Notes under the pieces: generated by a model
The model's database searches: none
The model's input: the letters and a program-made list of their open reading frames with translations, nothing else
What the model was told of the DNA's origin: nothing
In this document: positions 48,169 to 57,483 of the stretch, in pieces
Numbering within the stretch: the stretch's first letter is position 1
How the letters are laid out: the number at the start of each line of letters is the position of its first letter
Translations under genes and position numbers: made by a program
From: Gilliamella sp. App6-5
GTDB lineage: Bacteria; Pseudomonadota; Gammaproteobacteria; Enterobacterales; Orbaceae
Assembly: GCF_001690525.1 (NCBI RefSeq)
Contig: NZ_LZGT01000083.1
Coordinates: forward strand, 1 to 58,500
Direction: 5' to 3'
DNA: 58,500 nt

Positions 48169-49368
48169 TTAATTGTTTGCATCTTTTACCAATGCACAAA
48201 ATAATAATGATATCGCAACCATAACTAACGCAATCCAATAGATAACTTCATGTCCATAGGCTTCGGAGACAAATCCCTGCAACATTCCAGCGATAATTAT
48301 GCTAAAGACAACACCATTATTAAATAAAGTTGAAGCCACGCCCATTTGAGTTGGCAATAAGTCCTGAAAATAGATAATGCCAATATTGGCCACAATCCCA
48401 ATAAATAGCGCGTTAAATAGCTGTAATGCTAACAACGCGGTTTTATCGGTGCAAAAAATCATGCCAATATAAAAAATTGAGCCGCAGATAATCGCAATAA
48501 AAAACAGATTTCGTTTGCCTAAATAAGGCACTAAATATCCTGCAATGATCATAACGGGGATTTCAATACCCGCAGCAAGCCCCATTAGCACCCCTGGCAA
48601 TGAGTCAGATAGATGCAATACAACATCCACATAAATCGGCATATCGATGATATACATCATGTTTGCTGTCCACATAAATACGGTGGATAACAATAAGCAA
48701 AGCACATTTCTGTTTTTCCAAATTGGTTGATTTGCCGCTTGTAGCTCTGTTGCGCTATTGAATTGTGAAGTGGGATTTTTTGCAACTGAAGGTAAAAAAA
48801 TGGCAACAAACAGCATCGCGACCATAAACATGCTCATGGCGGTTAAATACATAACCGTAAAGCCAAATTTGACGGCTAAACCAAATGAAATTGGCGGGCC
48901 AAACACCCAAGCTAACGAAAGTTGAGCACGAATAAGTGAATTAAAGGCCACAACATTACGTCCCGTTTTGACCGCATATTCGCGCGCTAGGGCAAAAATT
49001 TGTGGCATAGCAGCAGACGATAACGCAGCAAACAGCACCCCAAGGGTGATTAACACCAAATAGTGACGTGAAAATGCAAAGATGACACTGTTAGCAATAC
49101 CCATTAAACAGCAGAAAATGACAATATAACGCCTGTCACCTTTTTGGTCGGAATATTTAGCCAATAAAAAACTACCCACAATGCTCGCTAAAGCATTAAT
49201 CGAGAAAAAAAGCCCTACTAAACGTGAATCAACATTGACTTCAAAGGTTAAAAATCTACTTAATGTGGGAGATTGTAAAGCACCCGCAATACCCACAATA
49301 AAAGTGGTAACTAAAAAAGCAAAAAAAATAGTGCCTTGTTTTTGGCGAAACGAAAATACATTAGCCAT
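48169..49368 (-). CDS. Sugar-efflux MFS transporter (SetA/SetB-like)
   Basis: A roughly 399-residue MFS exporter of about 12 helices. GLFFSINALASIVGSFLLAKYSDQKGDRR is the sugar-efflux (Set) signature region and RAQLSLAWVFGPPISFGLAVKFGF matches the second. Set proteins pump out lactose, glucose and glycosides. I use the ATG at 49366-49368 (MANVFSFRQ) because earlier codons lack homology; the frame is open to 49425. Confidence 0.8.
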   Translation of the reverse strand: MANVFSFRQKQGTIFFAFLVTTFIVGIAGALQSPTLSRFLTFEVNVDSRLVGLFFSINALASIVGSFLLAKYSDQKGDRRYIVIFCCLMGIANSVIFAFSRHYLVLITLGVLFAALSSAAMPQIFALAREYAVKTGRNVVAFNSLIRAQLSLAWVFGPPISFGLAVKFGFTVMYLTAMSMFMVAMLFVAIFLPSVAKNPTSQFNSATELQAANQPIWKNRNVLCLLLSTVFMWTANMMYIIDMPIYVDVVLHLSDSLPGVLMGLAAGIEIPVMIIAGYLVPYLGKRNLFFIAIICGSIFYIGMIFCTDKTALLALQLFNALFIGIVANIGIIYFQDLLPTQMGVASTLFNNGVVFSIIIAGMLQGFVSEAYGHEVIYWIALVMVAISLLFCALVKDANN

Positions 49369-49681
49369 ATCAATAAATAATAGAGGAGAGTTTATGCTAA
49401 TTATATACTTAAAATCGACATACACGTAACAAAATTTCGAACTAAAATAAGCTTTCTTCGATTTTTTTGGCCATTTATTATGGTTTAAATCGACGCTAAT
49501 GTGACTTTAAATTTTACATCTGTAATGATTTGAATTTATTATGATTGATGTTGTAATGATTAATCTGTTTTCCAAAAAATAAGGCAATGTGATAGCTAAT
49601 TGACAATTAAGCAATAGTGAGGCACGCAATTTTACCAATAAATAACACTATTTTCTTACCAATCTATTTGATATAAATAAA

Positions 49682-49930
49682 TTAAAGTTTTGATAGATAT
49701 TGAATAATATTCTTTTTAGTCACTTTTTCTAAAATCACTGCATTTTTATCTTGAAAATAGCCGTTATCAGTTATTTCATGATTAGCATCTTGAACAAATC
49801 GCACAGGATCATAAAAATTGAAGGTGTAGTGACGGTTATTTATGGTGACGCTGAAATTTAAAATAATACCTTTTGCTTCACTTTCAAATTGCAATAAATC
49901 GTCATACCAATCAGGTAGTTGAATCATCAT
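49682..49930 (-). CDS. Small acidic protein of the immunity-gene island
   Basis: An 82-residue protein (MMIQLPDWYDDLLQFESEAK; later FYDPVRFVQDANHEITDNGYF). The family was not recognised, but size, charge and setting fit an immunity protein. It is the first (3'-most) of nine minus-strand genes of the island, with an AGGATAA ribosome site before an ATGATG start. Confidence 0.65.
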   Translation of the reverse strand: MMIQLPDWYDDLLQFESEAKGIILNFSVTINNRHYTFNFYDPVRFVQDANHEITDNGYFQDKNAVILEKVTKKNIIQYLSKL

Positions 49931-50048
49931 TTATCCTATTTTTTGCTATATAAAATCTTATGCTGAAAATCTAAAAATTTTTGATGCATAATATTATTGA
50001 TTGTATATCAATAGATTAAATATTTATTAACTAGTTGTCTTTGTTATT

Positions 50049-50483
50049 TTATTCAAATACTTTGAACTTTGACAATCGATAATCGCCTTTATCGTACACG
50101 CACCCAAGTAAAACATTCCCTTGGGTTTTTATGGTTATTTCACGCTGATAACAATACTGCTGTTCAAATTGCCACGCTATATTTGCAATATCTAGATATT
50201 TTAAGATAAGCTCAAAACTACTATTAGCATTGATAGTAAAATCATTAAAAAATGTTAGGGAGCTGCGCTCGACATCAACGCCTAATGAGTATATTTTGGC
50301 TTCTATTATCATGATTTCTATTGCATGATAAAAATAGCTAAAGCCTTCGTCTTTATTAGATTCATCAAAGTAATGTTTTTTACCTAATACTTTGGGGGGT
50401 AAAATTGCATATAATGCTTGTTCGGATAACCCTACTTTTAAGCCTAAATAACTACCTGTTTCTAGAAAGTTTTTTATATTCAT
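50049..50483 (-). CDS. Immunity-like protein (GSYLGLKVGLS family)
   Basis: About 144 residues. FLETGSYLGLKVGLSEQALYAILPPKVLG is the N-terminal signature of a family commonly found beside polymorphic toxins, in which the first 40 residues set a fold like PepSY/SmpA-type domains. The start is set at the ATG 50481-50483 (MNIKNFLE), where the family begins; earlier starts at 50495 or 50528 are open. The function is presumed toxin neutralisation. Confidence 0.65.
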   Translation of the reverse strand: MNIKNFLETGSYLGLKVGLSEQALYAILPPKVLGKKHYFDESNKDEGFSYFYHAIEIMIIEAKIYSLGVDVERSSLTFFNDFTINANSSFELILKYLDIANIAWQFEQQYCYQREITIKTQGNVLLGCVYDKGDYRLSKFKVFE

Positions 50484-50601
50484 TAATTTATCCATGACAT
50501 GGGGAATAGATATAACACAAAAAAACACGCGGTATTATTACCTTAACGCTTTGTTATCACAATGAGTATTGATTGCTTTTTAGTACTATTTATGCTGAGA
50601 A

Positions 50602-50985
50602 CTATTTAACATCATATAAATAAAATCCCTCTTCAGTGAGATAAAAAACCCGTTTGTAATCTTGCGAAAATATGGAAGATATCAAAAACGGCCTGAGATC
50701 ATCATGATTAATGGCGTGCTGAATAAAATCAATCAATTGTGCTTTAAATGCCCTGACTAGTTGCCCTGCAAATATGGCTTTTTTACCCTTATAAACAATT
50801 AAGTGATGTGCAATATAATAGCTATCTTTTTCAAGGAGATAAACAAGGTCTGAAAATGACTGAGTAAATAAAGTTAAATTGCCCTTACGCATAACGTCTA
50901 ACATGTTGAAAAATATATCTTGCTTATCAGTTCCTAATACAAATTCTTTGTTGGCTAAATTTTTAAATACGTAATTATTTTTCAT
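50602..50985 (-). CDS. Unrecognised small protein of the immunity-gene island
   Basis: A 127-residue protein with no known motif. It has an alpha/beta feel (FFNMLDVMRKGNLTLFTQSFSDLVYLLEK, then YKRVFYLTEEGFYLYDVK in outline). It starts 8 bases after the gene at 50994-51281 ends, so the two probably share one transcript. Confidence 0.6.
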   Translation of the reverse strand: MKNNYVFKNLANKEFVLGTDKQDIFFNMLDVMRKGNLTLFTQSFSDLVYLLEKDSYYIAHHLIVYKGKKAIFAGQLVRAFKAQLIDFIQHAINHDDLRPFLISSIFSQDYKRVFYLTEEGFYLYDVK

Positions 50986-50993
50986 TGTTCTAT

Positions 50994-51281
50994 TTACGAT
51001 GACTTAATATCTGTAATTAACTGCTTTAATCGTCTAATTTCATTAATTAATCTTGGTATATCCTGTCGTGCATGAGCAATAAATTCTTGATCGGCAATAG
51101 TAGCGCCAATAAGCTCGATGTCTTCGCCTCGATTATTGTTACCGCCTGTCATGATAAAATTACCACCACTAGTATGATTTCTACCCTCAACATAAGACAC
51201 CCAAGGTCCTTTAGTTGCGTTATTACATCGCATTTGTATCAATTTTAATTCGTCATCAGAGATATTCGTTGTTCGTTGCAT
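50994..51281 (-). CDS. Small ARQDIPRLI-type protein
   Basis: A 95-residue protein ending QEFIAHARQDIPRLINEIRRL, with GPWVSYVEG before it. This A..GPW...FI..AR.D.P.L.. pattern appears in phage Ead/Ea22-like proteins and in toxin-linked genes. The ATG at 51279-51281 has AGAGG five bases upstream; a GTG two codons earlier is the longer option. A polymorphic-toxin immunity role is inferred from its neighbours. Confidence 0.65.
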   Translation of the reverse strand: MQRTTNISDDELKLIQMRCNNATKGPWVSYVEGRNHTSGGNFIMTGGNNNRGEDIELIGATIADQEFIAHARQDIPRLINEIRRLKQLITDIKSS

Positions 51282-51652
51282 TGACACCTCTTTAGCTAAG
51301 CATGGTAAAATAATGGGAAAAATTGATTATCTTGATTGTTAAATGCAGTATATAACCATAAATTGATCATTAAATAAATTTAAAACCAGTAAATCATCTC
51401 GATAAACAAACATAATGATTTATAGTTTAGGCAAAATCATCCTATATTTTAATTAAATTTTATTATTAACGAACTTATATCCATTAATCATTTTATTTTT
51501 CTGCATAATCCAGTTCAAAAAGTTAATCGGCTATTCTTCTATTATCATTTTAAACCAATCTTAATGCAGTTGTTTGCTCTGCTACAAAATTGGGAACTAA
51601 ATAGCTTTGTTTTAGATTGTTTTAAAATAAGTAACTAGAGTAAATAGTCTTA
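51282..51652. other. Gene-free stretch inside the island
   Basis: About 370 bases of AT-rich sequence without a convincing ORF on either strand. I see nothing that identifies it. It probably holds the promoter of the 50994-50602 pair. Confidence 0.5.
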
Positions 51653-52039
51653 TCATTTGTTATTTAATCGTCGTTTTAACTTTCTTATTTCAGACGTTAA
51701 TGCAAAGCAATCTTCTATAGGCTCATCAGATAACGACCAATAATCAATGAGATCCATATAATCATCATGATTATGAAATAAAAGCGCTAATACTTGGCTA
51801 ATTTTTGGCGATGACGCGCTAATTCCAGATGATAATAAATCATTGGTCACATCAAGTAATAAAGTCATGAGTATGTGCTTTTGTAACTTTGAATATGTTG
51901 AATTAACATAAGCATAGAGGTATTTATCGAGCCATGTTTGCGTTCGATACTGATCAGGCAGTTCATACGCCCAATCTTGAGTGAATTTATCACCGAGTGG
52001 TAAATGTAGATCGTTACATAGCTGTTTTAGTTCACACAT
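51653..52039 (-). CDS. Unrecognised small helical protein of the island
   Basis: A 128-residue, mostly helical protein (LKQLCNDLHLPLGDKFTQDW; DYWSLSDEPIEDCFALTSEI; SEIRKLKRRLNNK end). No family is recognised. It is acidic in the middle and basic at the C-terminus, as with many immunity proteins. Confidence 0.6.
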   Translation of the reverse strand: MCELKQLCNDLHLPLGDKFTQDWAYELPDQYRTQTWLDKYLYAYVNSTYSKLQKHILMTLLLDVTNDLLSSGISASSPKISQVLALLFHNHDDYMDLIDYWSLSDEPIEDCFALTSEIRKLKRRLNNK

Positions 52040-52099
52040 ATTTTATTCTTTCATTATTGATGAAGCTATAATTGATAATATCCCCTGTTGCTTGTTGCG

Positions 52100-52438
52100 T
52101 TACAGCTCTAAAAAATTATCATTTTCTGCATAATAATTTAATGATTGAATAAAGTCATCTATCGTGGCTGACGGCTTTTGATCTAAGACAACATCAACAA
52201 CATCAGCAAATTGTTGACCTGAATAGAGATAATGTAAATGCTTTTGCCGTACAAGAGAAGGGTAAATTTCTTGTCCATCATCATCGACTTCAGGATAGTC
52301 ATCAATATAATAGCTTTCTTGATTTTCCAACGCTTTGTCTTCAACGCCATATACACAAAAATCATCATCTCGTTCAAGACTATTTTTCATATAGTTGATT
52401 ATATCGTTTATTGAATAAAGATTTTCTTTAATAAGCAT
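52100..52438 (-). CDS. Acidic small protein of the island (possible DUF7716-like)
   Basis: A 112-residue, very acidic protein: YYIDDYPEVDDDGQEIYPSL, SGQQFADVVDVVLDQKPSA and FIQSLNYYAENDNFLEL. The pattern resembles small toxin-associated immunity proteins (DUF7716-type) but I cannot confirm the family. AGGA precedes its ATG. An overlapping ORF in another frame is a shadow. Confidence 0.6.
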   Translation of the reverse strand: MLIKENLYSINDIINYMKNSLERDDDFCVYGVEDKALENQESYYIDDYPEVDDDGQEIYPSLVRQKHLHYLYSGQQFADVVDVVLDQKPSATIDDFIQSLNYYAENDNFLEL

Positions 52439-52498
52439 GTTCCTAATACTCCTATATCATTTTGGATCATTATAATATTGCGAATATAATCTCTACTT

Positions 52499-52909
52499 TT
52501 ATAAAAAGGCCGTTTCAGCATAACCTATTTTTATCATTGAGAGATTTTTTAATTTAACTCCGATACCATGTTCACTATCGCCAGACCAGGCAAACATAAA
52601 GCCATATTCATCCTTTTCTGGTAATAAGTAAATTTTAATGAGTGAAATTTGCGATAATACTTTACCGCCATCTTGCTTATAAACTTGAGTAATATAAGCC
52701 GTGATTTCATTATTGATGATGTGATGTAGTTCGACTTGGTGAGATTTAATAAAATCGATATTATTTTGCATTTTATTATCAGACTCAAAGGATTCAAGAT
52801 AAATAATCGGGATACATTGTTGGCTAAAACTATCCAACATAATATCTATTGCTATGCCTTCGTCTTCAATAATATAGCTGTTTATATTTTGGCGATTGTT
52901 CTTTTCCAT
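52499..52909 (-). CDS. Small immunity-like protein with EHGxGxxL motif
   Basis: A 136-residue protein whose end reads FMFAWSGDSEHGIGVKLKNL and MIKIGYAETAF. The WxxDxEHGxGxx feature is shared by DUF6985/DUF2262-type immunity families. The rest is novel to me. Confidence 0.6.
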   Translation of the reverse strand: MEKNNRQNINSYIIEDEGIAIDIMLDSFSQQCIPIIYLESFESDNKMQNNIDFIKSHQVELHHIINNEITAYITQVYKQDGGKVLSQISLIKIYLLPEKDEYGFMFAWSGDSEHGIGVKLKNLSMIKIGYAETAFL

Positions 52910-52975
52910 TTATTAATCTCGGTTAAATTTGTGGCGAGTATGTCCCGATTAGCGCTAAACCTGTTGAAGTTAGCA

Positions 52976-53458
52976 TTATACTCTACCTGATTGAAGCATT
53001 TTCCCTTTTTGACCACCCCATTCGTCATCAATAATGTAGTGAGCAGTAATCGGCACAAGTGCAGGTACAAAGGTAAATTTATAAAAAACTTCATCACCTT
53101 CACAAATTTCATAATATAGTGAATATAATAGTGCATCTAATTGTAGGTTAACAGTAAATTTTTCTGTCGCCGAGGCAACTTCAATCACATTGTCAGGATG
53201 TGTATAAAAAGGAACAACGATGCAACGTTGGGTTTGGTTATCCATTATAAAACTATCTGCTGAGGTTAAAACGACATTCGCACCGAAAGCATCATCAGGT
53301 AATGGATCAAAAATAACATAATTGTGATGAATAACCGCACCTTGTTCGATATTTTGTTTGCCCCATTGCGATAATTCTTCACTGTATGGTCTTGATCTAA
53401 CCAAAATTTGACTATGAGATATTAATAAATCTACAACCTGCTGTTTGTTTTTTTCCAT
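52976..53458 (-). CDS. ComJ-like immunity protein
   Basis: A 160-residue protein resembling the ComJ family, in which a small protein inhibits the NucA nuclease. The matching features are SHSQILVRSRPYSEELSQWG, QGAVIHHNYVIFDPLPDD, then FYTHPDNVIEVASATEKFTV and YKFTFVPALVPITAHYI. The start ATG at 53456-53458 has a GAGGGT site upstream; a TTG two codons earlier is the longer option. ComJ relatives occur as immunity proteins for NucA-type toxins. The likely partner toxin is not in the window. Confidence 0.65.
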   Translation of the reverse strand: MEKNKQQVVDLLISHSQILVRSRPYSEELSQWGKQNIEQGAVIHHNYVIFDPLPDDAFGANVVLTSADSFIMDNQTQRCIVVPFYTHPDNVIEVASATEKFTVNLQLDALLYSLYYEICEGDEVFYKFTFVPALVPITAHYIIDDEWGGQKGKMLQSGRV

Positions 53459-53552
53459 CAACAATACCCTCTTTTACACACTATAAAATCATCAAATTAA
53501 ATATAGGAAACCGCCGGATTGTTTACACCACATGATTAAACTAATCCGCTAA

Positions 53553-53740
53553 CACTTACACGGCGTTTTACTAAAAATCGCTTAAGTTTTGTTTTCTATT
53601 TTTTACATCACTAACTATTTGCTGATTATGCCACATCTCCATGAAAGTAAGCATATTTTTCTGCTTTTTCATTCATTTATTAGCTAGCATCTTTTGTGAA
53701 TGTTTGATTGATTCGTTAGTATCATAGGTTTTAACCAATA
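53553..53740 (-). pseudogene. Decayed transposase fragment, second copy of the 19515-19735 remnant
   Basis: The DNA TTTGCTGATTATGCCA and the neighbouring TTTTCTATTTTTT and GGCGTTTTA blocks align in order with 19540-19735. This copy is more degraded, with stops in all frames. It shows the same mobile element has reached both regions. Confidence 0.55.
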
Positions 53741-53827
53741 GATACGGCGAAATCTCAATTAACCGCCAAACGGCATAGAATCCTGAATATTTTTTACAAA
53801 AATATGACTGAAAAAGTGAACAGTTGG

Positions 53828-53894
53828 GTAAATACCCTACCTGTTTTAGTAGATAGCATATTATTTAATGCTTCATGAGGTCTTTCGGTGTTAT
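53828..53894 (-). mobile_element. Short IS3-family remnant (same element as 571-1765)
   Basis: GTAAATACCC (compare the IS end at 571), then TGTTTTAG, and CATATTATTTAATGCTTCAT with CTTTCGGTGTTAT nearly match the orfB end of the full element (about 623-685). Most of the element is gone. Confidence 0.6.
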
Positions 53895-53924
53895 CTATAT
53901 GACTCAAAAAGAATATAACAAAAC

Positions 53925-54359
53925 TTATTTAACTAAAATAAGATTAAATGGGTTATTTAATTCAATTACTATTTTGAAATTGGCACTTGATTCCACCCTA
54001 AGAAAGTGATTGGGTAATTCAATTGCATTAATGAATGGGTTTGATGTTTCGAAATAGATCACCCATTTTAAATCATCCTTAGGTGTTAAATAGGCGATAA
54101 AACCTTCCGATCCATAGCTTCCTTCACCTAAAAAGCATTTATTACCATTTGTTAGGGTGATTTTTTGGATGATATCTATGTTAGTGATATTATCAGGATC
54201 TTTATCCAAAAAAAGATTAAGATTGAATGGTTTCCCTTTTTTAATTAATAATTGGGGATAAAACTGGGCTGAAAGGGATATTGATTCACCAGTAGAAAAG
54301 TAAATCCCGTCTTTTATAGGTAACGTTTGTTTATTCCATAACGCCAATATTTTTGTCAT
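53925..54359 (-). CDS. Immunity-like small protein of the island
   Basis: A 144-residue protein with LGEGSYGSEGFIAYL, KWVIYFETSNPF and FKIVIELNNPFNLIL, a pattern shared by small beta-rich immunity proteins. The ATG is preceded by a strong AAGGAGG site. Family not firmly recognised. Confidence 0.6.
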   Translation of the reverse strand: MTKILALWNKQTLPIKDGIYFSTGESISLSAQFYPQLLIKKGKPFNLNLFLDKDPDNITNIDIIQKITLTNGNKCFLGEGSYGSEGFIAYLTPKDDLKWVIYFETSNPFINAIELPNHFLRVESSANFKIVIELNNPFNLILVK

Positions 54360-54436
54360 CTAAGCCTCCTTTTATACGTTAACCCCAAAAGCGTAGTTAA
54401 TTTATTACATAATCAAATCTAGATTTGATGCAAGTA

Positions 54437-54940
54437 TTATAAATCTCTATTAGCTAATTTATACGGAATATTCATCAAAGTAGCCTTTTGTTTTTTATCG
54501 AACATTACTTTATATTTGCTTAATGTCGAGTGATTAACTGAACTATAATGCTCTAATTCAGTGCTTAGTGTGCCATCATCCTCCCAATAACATAATGGAC
54601 AAACATCGTATTGTCTTTGATGAGTTAAGGTTAAATAATGGCAACAAGGGCATGCATGCAAAATATCTTCGTCCCCTATAATGGTAATAGGTTTACCATA
54701 TAAAGCACTAACATATTGTTTTAAATATTGATTAGAATAGCCTTTCAATTTAATATCAATAAAATAGCCTAATAAAAACGGTTGAATAGCATCATCATAC
54801 ATATTTGTATATGTTAAAGGTTGACCATCTTTATCAAGATAATTTGCAAAGAGAATATTCTCAATATCCTGTTTTGAAGATTGTGCAATCATTTCGATAG
54901 CTAACAGTGTTAAAGCGAGTTTTCGGCTGAGCGTCTTCAT
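54437..54940 (-). CDS. CPCC zinc-motif immunity-like protein
   Basis: A 167-residue protein with a cysteine-rich CPCC motif: HACPCCHYLTL and VCPLCYWEDDG (about 105-135), two Cys pairs that can bind zinc. The cysteine-rich CPCC family is frequent beside polymorphic toxins and acts as an immunity protein. The N-terminal part is helical. No strong ribosome site is seen. Transcription diverges from the next gene. Confidence 0.75.
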   Translation of the reverse strand: MKTLSRKLALTLLAIEMIAQSSKQDIENILFANYLDKDGQPLTYTNMYDDAIQPFLLGYFIDIKLKGYSNQYLKQYVSALYGKPITIIGDEDILHACPCCHYLTLTHQRQYDVCPLCYWEDDGTLSTELEHYSSVNHSTLSKYKVMFDKKQKATLMNIPYKLANRDL

Positions 54941-55066
54941 TGAGTAAAGTGAACAATGATAAATTATCTAATTTATCAAAAATACAGTTTGATCACTACT
55001 TCGCTTTTTATTTTATGCTTATGATAAATGAAAAACTGGAACAATAAAAAAGATAGAATGTGAAAT

Positions 55067-55519
55067 ATGGAAAGATTAAATATTGATCTTATTGATATTA
55101 TTAACAATGGTGGCTTTTTAAAGTGCCTGCCTGCTTTAGCGCAACATGCTTTTTTTCGACATTGCCAAATAGAAACAATGAAATCAGCCATTTTGTACAC
55201 GGCTAAAATCGGACTTTTTGATATAGAAATAGGTCTTGATAAAAAAGAACATAGTGGCTATGAACTCATTAATTTATCTGAAGATAACCATGAATTTAGT
55301 GGTATCGCTATCCATGATACTTATGGAATAATGAAAACAAATTTTAATGCTTTATTACCAGCTAATATTATCCAACTATTGCCAGAGCATACAGTAAACC
55401 ATATAGATAATATAGAACAAATTGAAATACACTTCTATAGTGGAAGCACTATAATTTATCAGCGAGCTGACTTACCGCCTGCGGTGATATCCAATACATT
55501 AAAGGGCGTCATTTTCTGA
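55067..55519 (+). CDS. Unrecognised small protein of the island
   Basis: A 150-residue protein (MERLNIDLIDIINNGGFLKC; later IEIHFYSGSTIIYQRADLPP). No motif is known to me. It opens the plus-strand half of the island. Its ribosome site is weak. Confidence 0.6.
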   Translation: MERLNIDLIDIINNGGFLKCLPALAQHAFFRHCQIETMKSAILYTAKIGLFDIEIGLDKKEHSGYELINLSEDNHEFSGIAIHDTYGIMKTNFNALLPANIIQLLPEHTVNHIDNIEQIEIHFYSGSTIIYQRADLPPAVISNTLKGVIF

Positions 55520-55701
55520 ATGACAATAATGCATCATTTGTTTATCGTCATTAATTAATATATGATTATTATTGATTATATAAGGAAAAATAGAGATAAC
55601 ATTTCAAAAGAAGATCTCAAAATTTAATCAATTAAAATTGAGTCACATGAAAAAAGAAATGTTGCCCTTGATCTGTTGCGATACCCAAAAGGTAATAAAA
55701 A

Positions 55702-56295
55702 ATGAACTCTATCGATATTATAAAAAGCTATTTGGCAGGCACACTTTCTCCGCAGGATTTTCAAAAAGAACTTTATTATAATAAGGATATTGAAGATCTC
55801 CTATCTGAAGAGCATCAAATTCCCCCCTATACCAGCAGATATAAAAATGCATTTTTATATCTTATTGAAATTGATATTTTATTGCCATCAGGTGAACTCA
55901 ATAGTAAAGATTTACTTTCAAAGTTTCTCGCTAAAAGAAATATTAACTTCTCGTTAAATAATGAACATAAAAAAAAGTATGATCTATGTATGAAAGTTGA
56001 GCCAAGCTGGTTAAATTTAACTGAACCATACTTTAATTTAATCATGAATAAACATCGGGATAAAGTTGGAGTTGAATTAGAAAGAGCGTTAAAATTAGAA
56101 ATTAAGAAAGATTTTAAATTCTTAAAAAATAGACCTAAGTGGCTTCAATCCCCAAACTGGCCAACCGTAGATAACAAACCGTTAATTTTTATAGGTCAAT
56201 TAGATATAACCGAAATCAGCCACGATATTACCTATTTATATATTTTTTTCAATGAAAAGGAAAATACATATATGACTTTTGAGCAATCAACATAA
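55702..56295 (+). CDS. Immunity-like protein with YwqG-type C-terminal signature
   Basis: A 197-residue protein. The N-terminal IIKSYLAGTLSPQDFQKELYYNKDIED is a start seen in toxin-linked proteins. The C-terminal half has RPKWLQSPNWPTVDNKPLIF, IGQLDI and LYIFFNEKENTYMTFEQS, resembling the YwqG/DUF1963 fold. Ribosome site AAGG is 9 bases ahead. Confidence 0.65.
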   Translation: MNSIDIIKSYLAGTLSPQDFQKELYYNKDIEDLLSEEHQIPPYTSRYKNAFLYLIEIDILLPSGELNSKDLLSKFLAKRNINFSLNNEHKKKYDLCMKVEPSWLNLTEPYFNLIMNKHRDKVGVELERALKLEIKKDFKFLKNRPKWLQSPNWPTVDNKPLIFIGQLDITEISHDITYLYIFFNEKENTYMTFEQST

Positions 56296-56381
56296 ACAAT
56301 AACTAACTGGCAACACTGCGATATGATTTAATAATAATTCTATCGGGTTGCCATATCTAGCAAAATCTCAAGCGATATATC

Positions 56382-56759
56382 ATGAATAAATTAAAAATTA
56401 GGCAACAAAAATTTGAAGTGAAACATTACTGGTCCCCAGATATACATGATCCTTGGCGATGGAAACCAGAAGACAATGCAGTATTTTACTTATTAGAAAT
56501 GAATATTGGTATTACAGGAAAGGATGAAACAGATATTTATTCAATTATTATTGCCACTCCAGAAGGGATAATGAATTTAAATAACAACAGAATGCAACAA
56601 CCTAAATTATATAAAATGTTGTTACTATATCAATACGATTGGGATAAGGTTAGAAGTTTAATAGATGAACAACTTGCTTTGATAAATCCCTCTGCTCAGA
56701 TACAAGCTTTAGATAAATTAGCCAGTAGTTTTTATTGGGAATATGATGGTATGAAATAA
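56382..56759 (+). CDS. Immunity protein 8 (Imm8)-like
   Basis: A 125-residue protein matching Imm8: KPEDNAVFYLLEMNIGITGKDETDIYS, IIIATPEGIMNLN, LLLYQYDWDKVRSLID and LASSFYWEYDGMK in outline. Imm8 proteins neutralise toxins delivered by polymorphic toxin systems. No partner toxin adjoins. Confidence 0.75.
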   Translation: MNKLKIRQQKFEVKHYWSPDIHDPWRWKPEDNAVFYLLEMNIGITGKDETDIYSIIIATPEGIMNLNNNRMQQPKLYKMLLLYQYDWDKVRSLIDEQLALINPSAQIQALDKLASSFYWEYDGMK

Positions 56760-56940
56760 CCCTAAAAAAATATGCTAATTATGAATATGTAGTGATGAGT
56801 AATTAGCACAATTTATTAAGTGATCCTTTATAGCGGTTTGAGTAAAAATAGTTCGGTTGAGACTGAGCCTAATGGAACGTGAAAACTAAAACCAGCGTTC
56901 ATGTGGATTGCAAAAGTGAAGTACATAAGTATTCCATAAA

Positions 56941-57423
56941 ATGGGAGTTTTAATATTCATGCATTTTCAAAGAGAAAAGATCTTATATGCACTTCAAAAA
57001 GCATATGGTGATTTAAGCAACCCAGATTTCCATTTCGTGATGGAATCCTACAATTCCCTAAAATATAAATGTCTACTAAATGATATCCATGCTTTATTTA
57101 AAGTAGAAGATAATACTGATTTAAACTATGACGTATGTATATCGCTAAAATTTAATTATCATAATAAATCAATGTACTTATATTTATCTTTAGTGTCGGC
57201 CTATGCTTTTTTATTTTATGATAGTAAAGTTATTGATTGTAATGATGATATTTATCAAATATTGCCTGAACTGATTGATATATTACATGATTATCATTTT
57301 GTGTTATTAAACAAAAATGAGCTTTTATATACCTTTGATATAAATTCCTCGGCTTTTGGTTTCGAGGGTAAAAAAGCATCAGTTTTAGCGCTGTTGTTTT
57401 CATTCGGTTTATCGGTCAATTAA
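56941..57423 (+). CDS. Unrecognised small protein of the island
   Basis: A 160-residue protein with alternating hydrophobic strands (SMYLYLSLVSAYAFLFYDSK) and no known motif. The ATG at 56959 (MHFQREKIL) is a likely alternative start, since GGGAG precedes it by 11 bases and the first ATG lacks a site. Confidence 0.6.
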   Translation: MGVLIFMHFQREKILYALQKAYGDLSNPDFHFVMESYNSLKYKCLLNDIHALFKVEDNTDLNYDVCISLKFNYHNKSMYLYLSLVSAYAFLFYDSKVIDCNDDIYQILPELIDILHDYHFVLLNKNELLYTFDINSSAFGFEGKKASVLALLFSFGLSVN

Positions 57424-57483
57424 AAATAATAATTAAACTACATGACGACAGCTTGGGAATAGTCGAAATAGGAGAAAAATAAA

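Larger units (their letters stand above)
53459..53924. other. Mobile-element debris between immunity genes
   Basis: This gap holds two decayed transposase fragments (described separately) and no complete gene. Confidence 0.6.

Noticed and set aside
51282-51652. Hidden toxin fragment in the island gap
   Set aside because: No open frame of useful length or recognisable Rhs/toxin motif is present on either strand.
54976-55200. Minus-strand 74-codon ORF across the divergent promoter region
   Set aside because: It overlaps the start of the 55067 gene, is hydrophobic and basic by chance, and has no homology.
56760-56940. Rhs-core fragment between island genes
   Set aside because: Short open stretches in this gap do not give any Rhs-type motif; they are full of stops.
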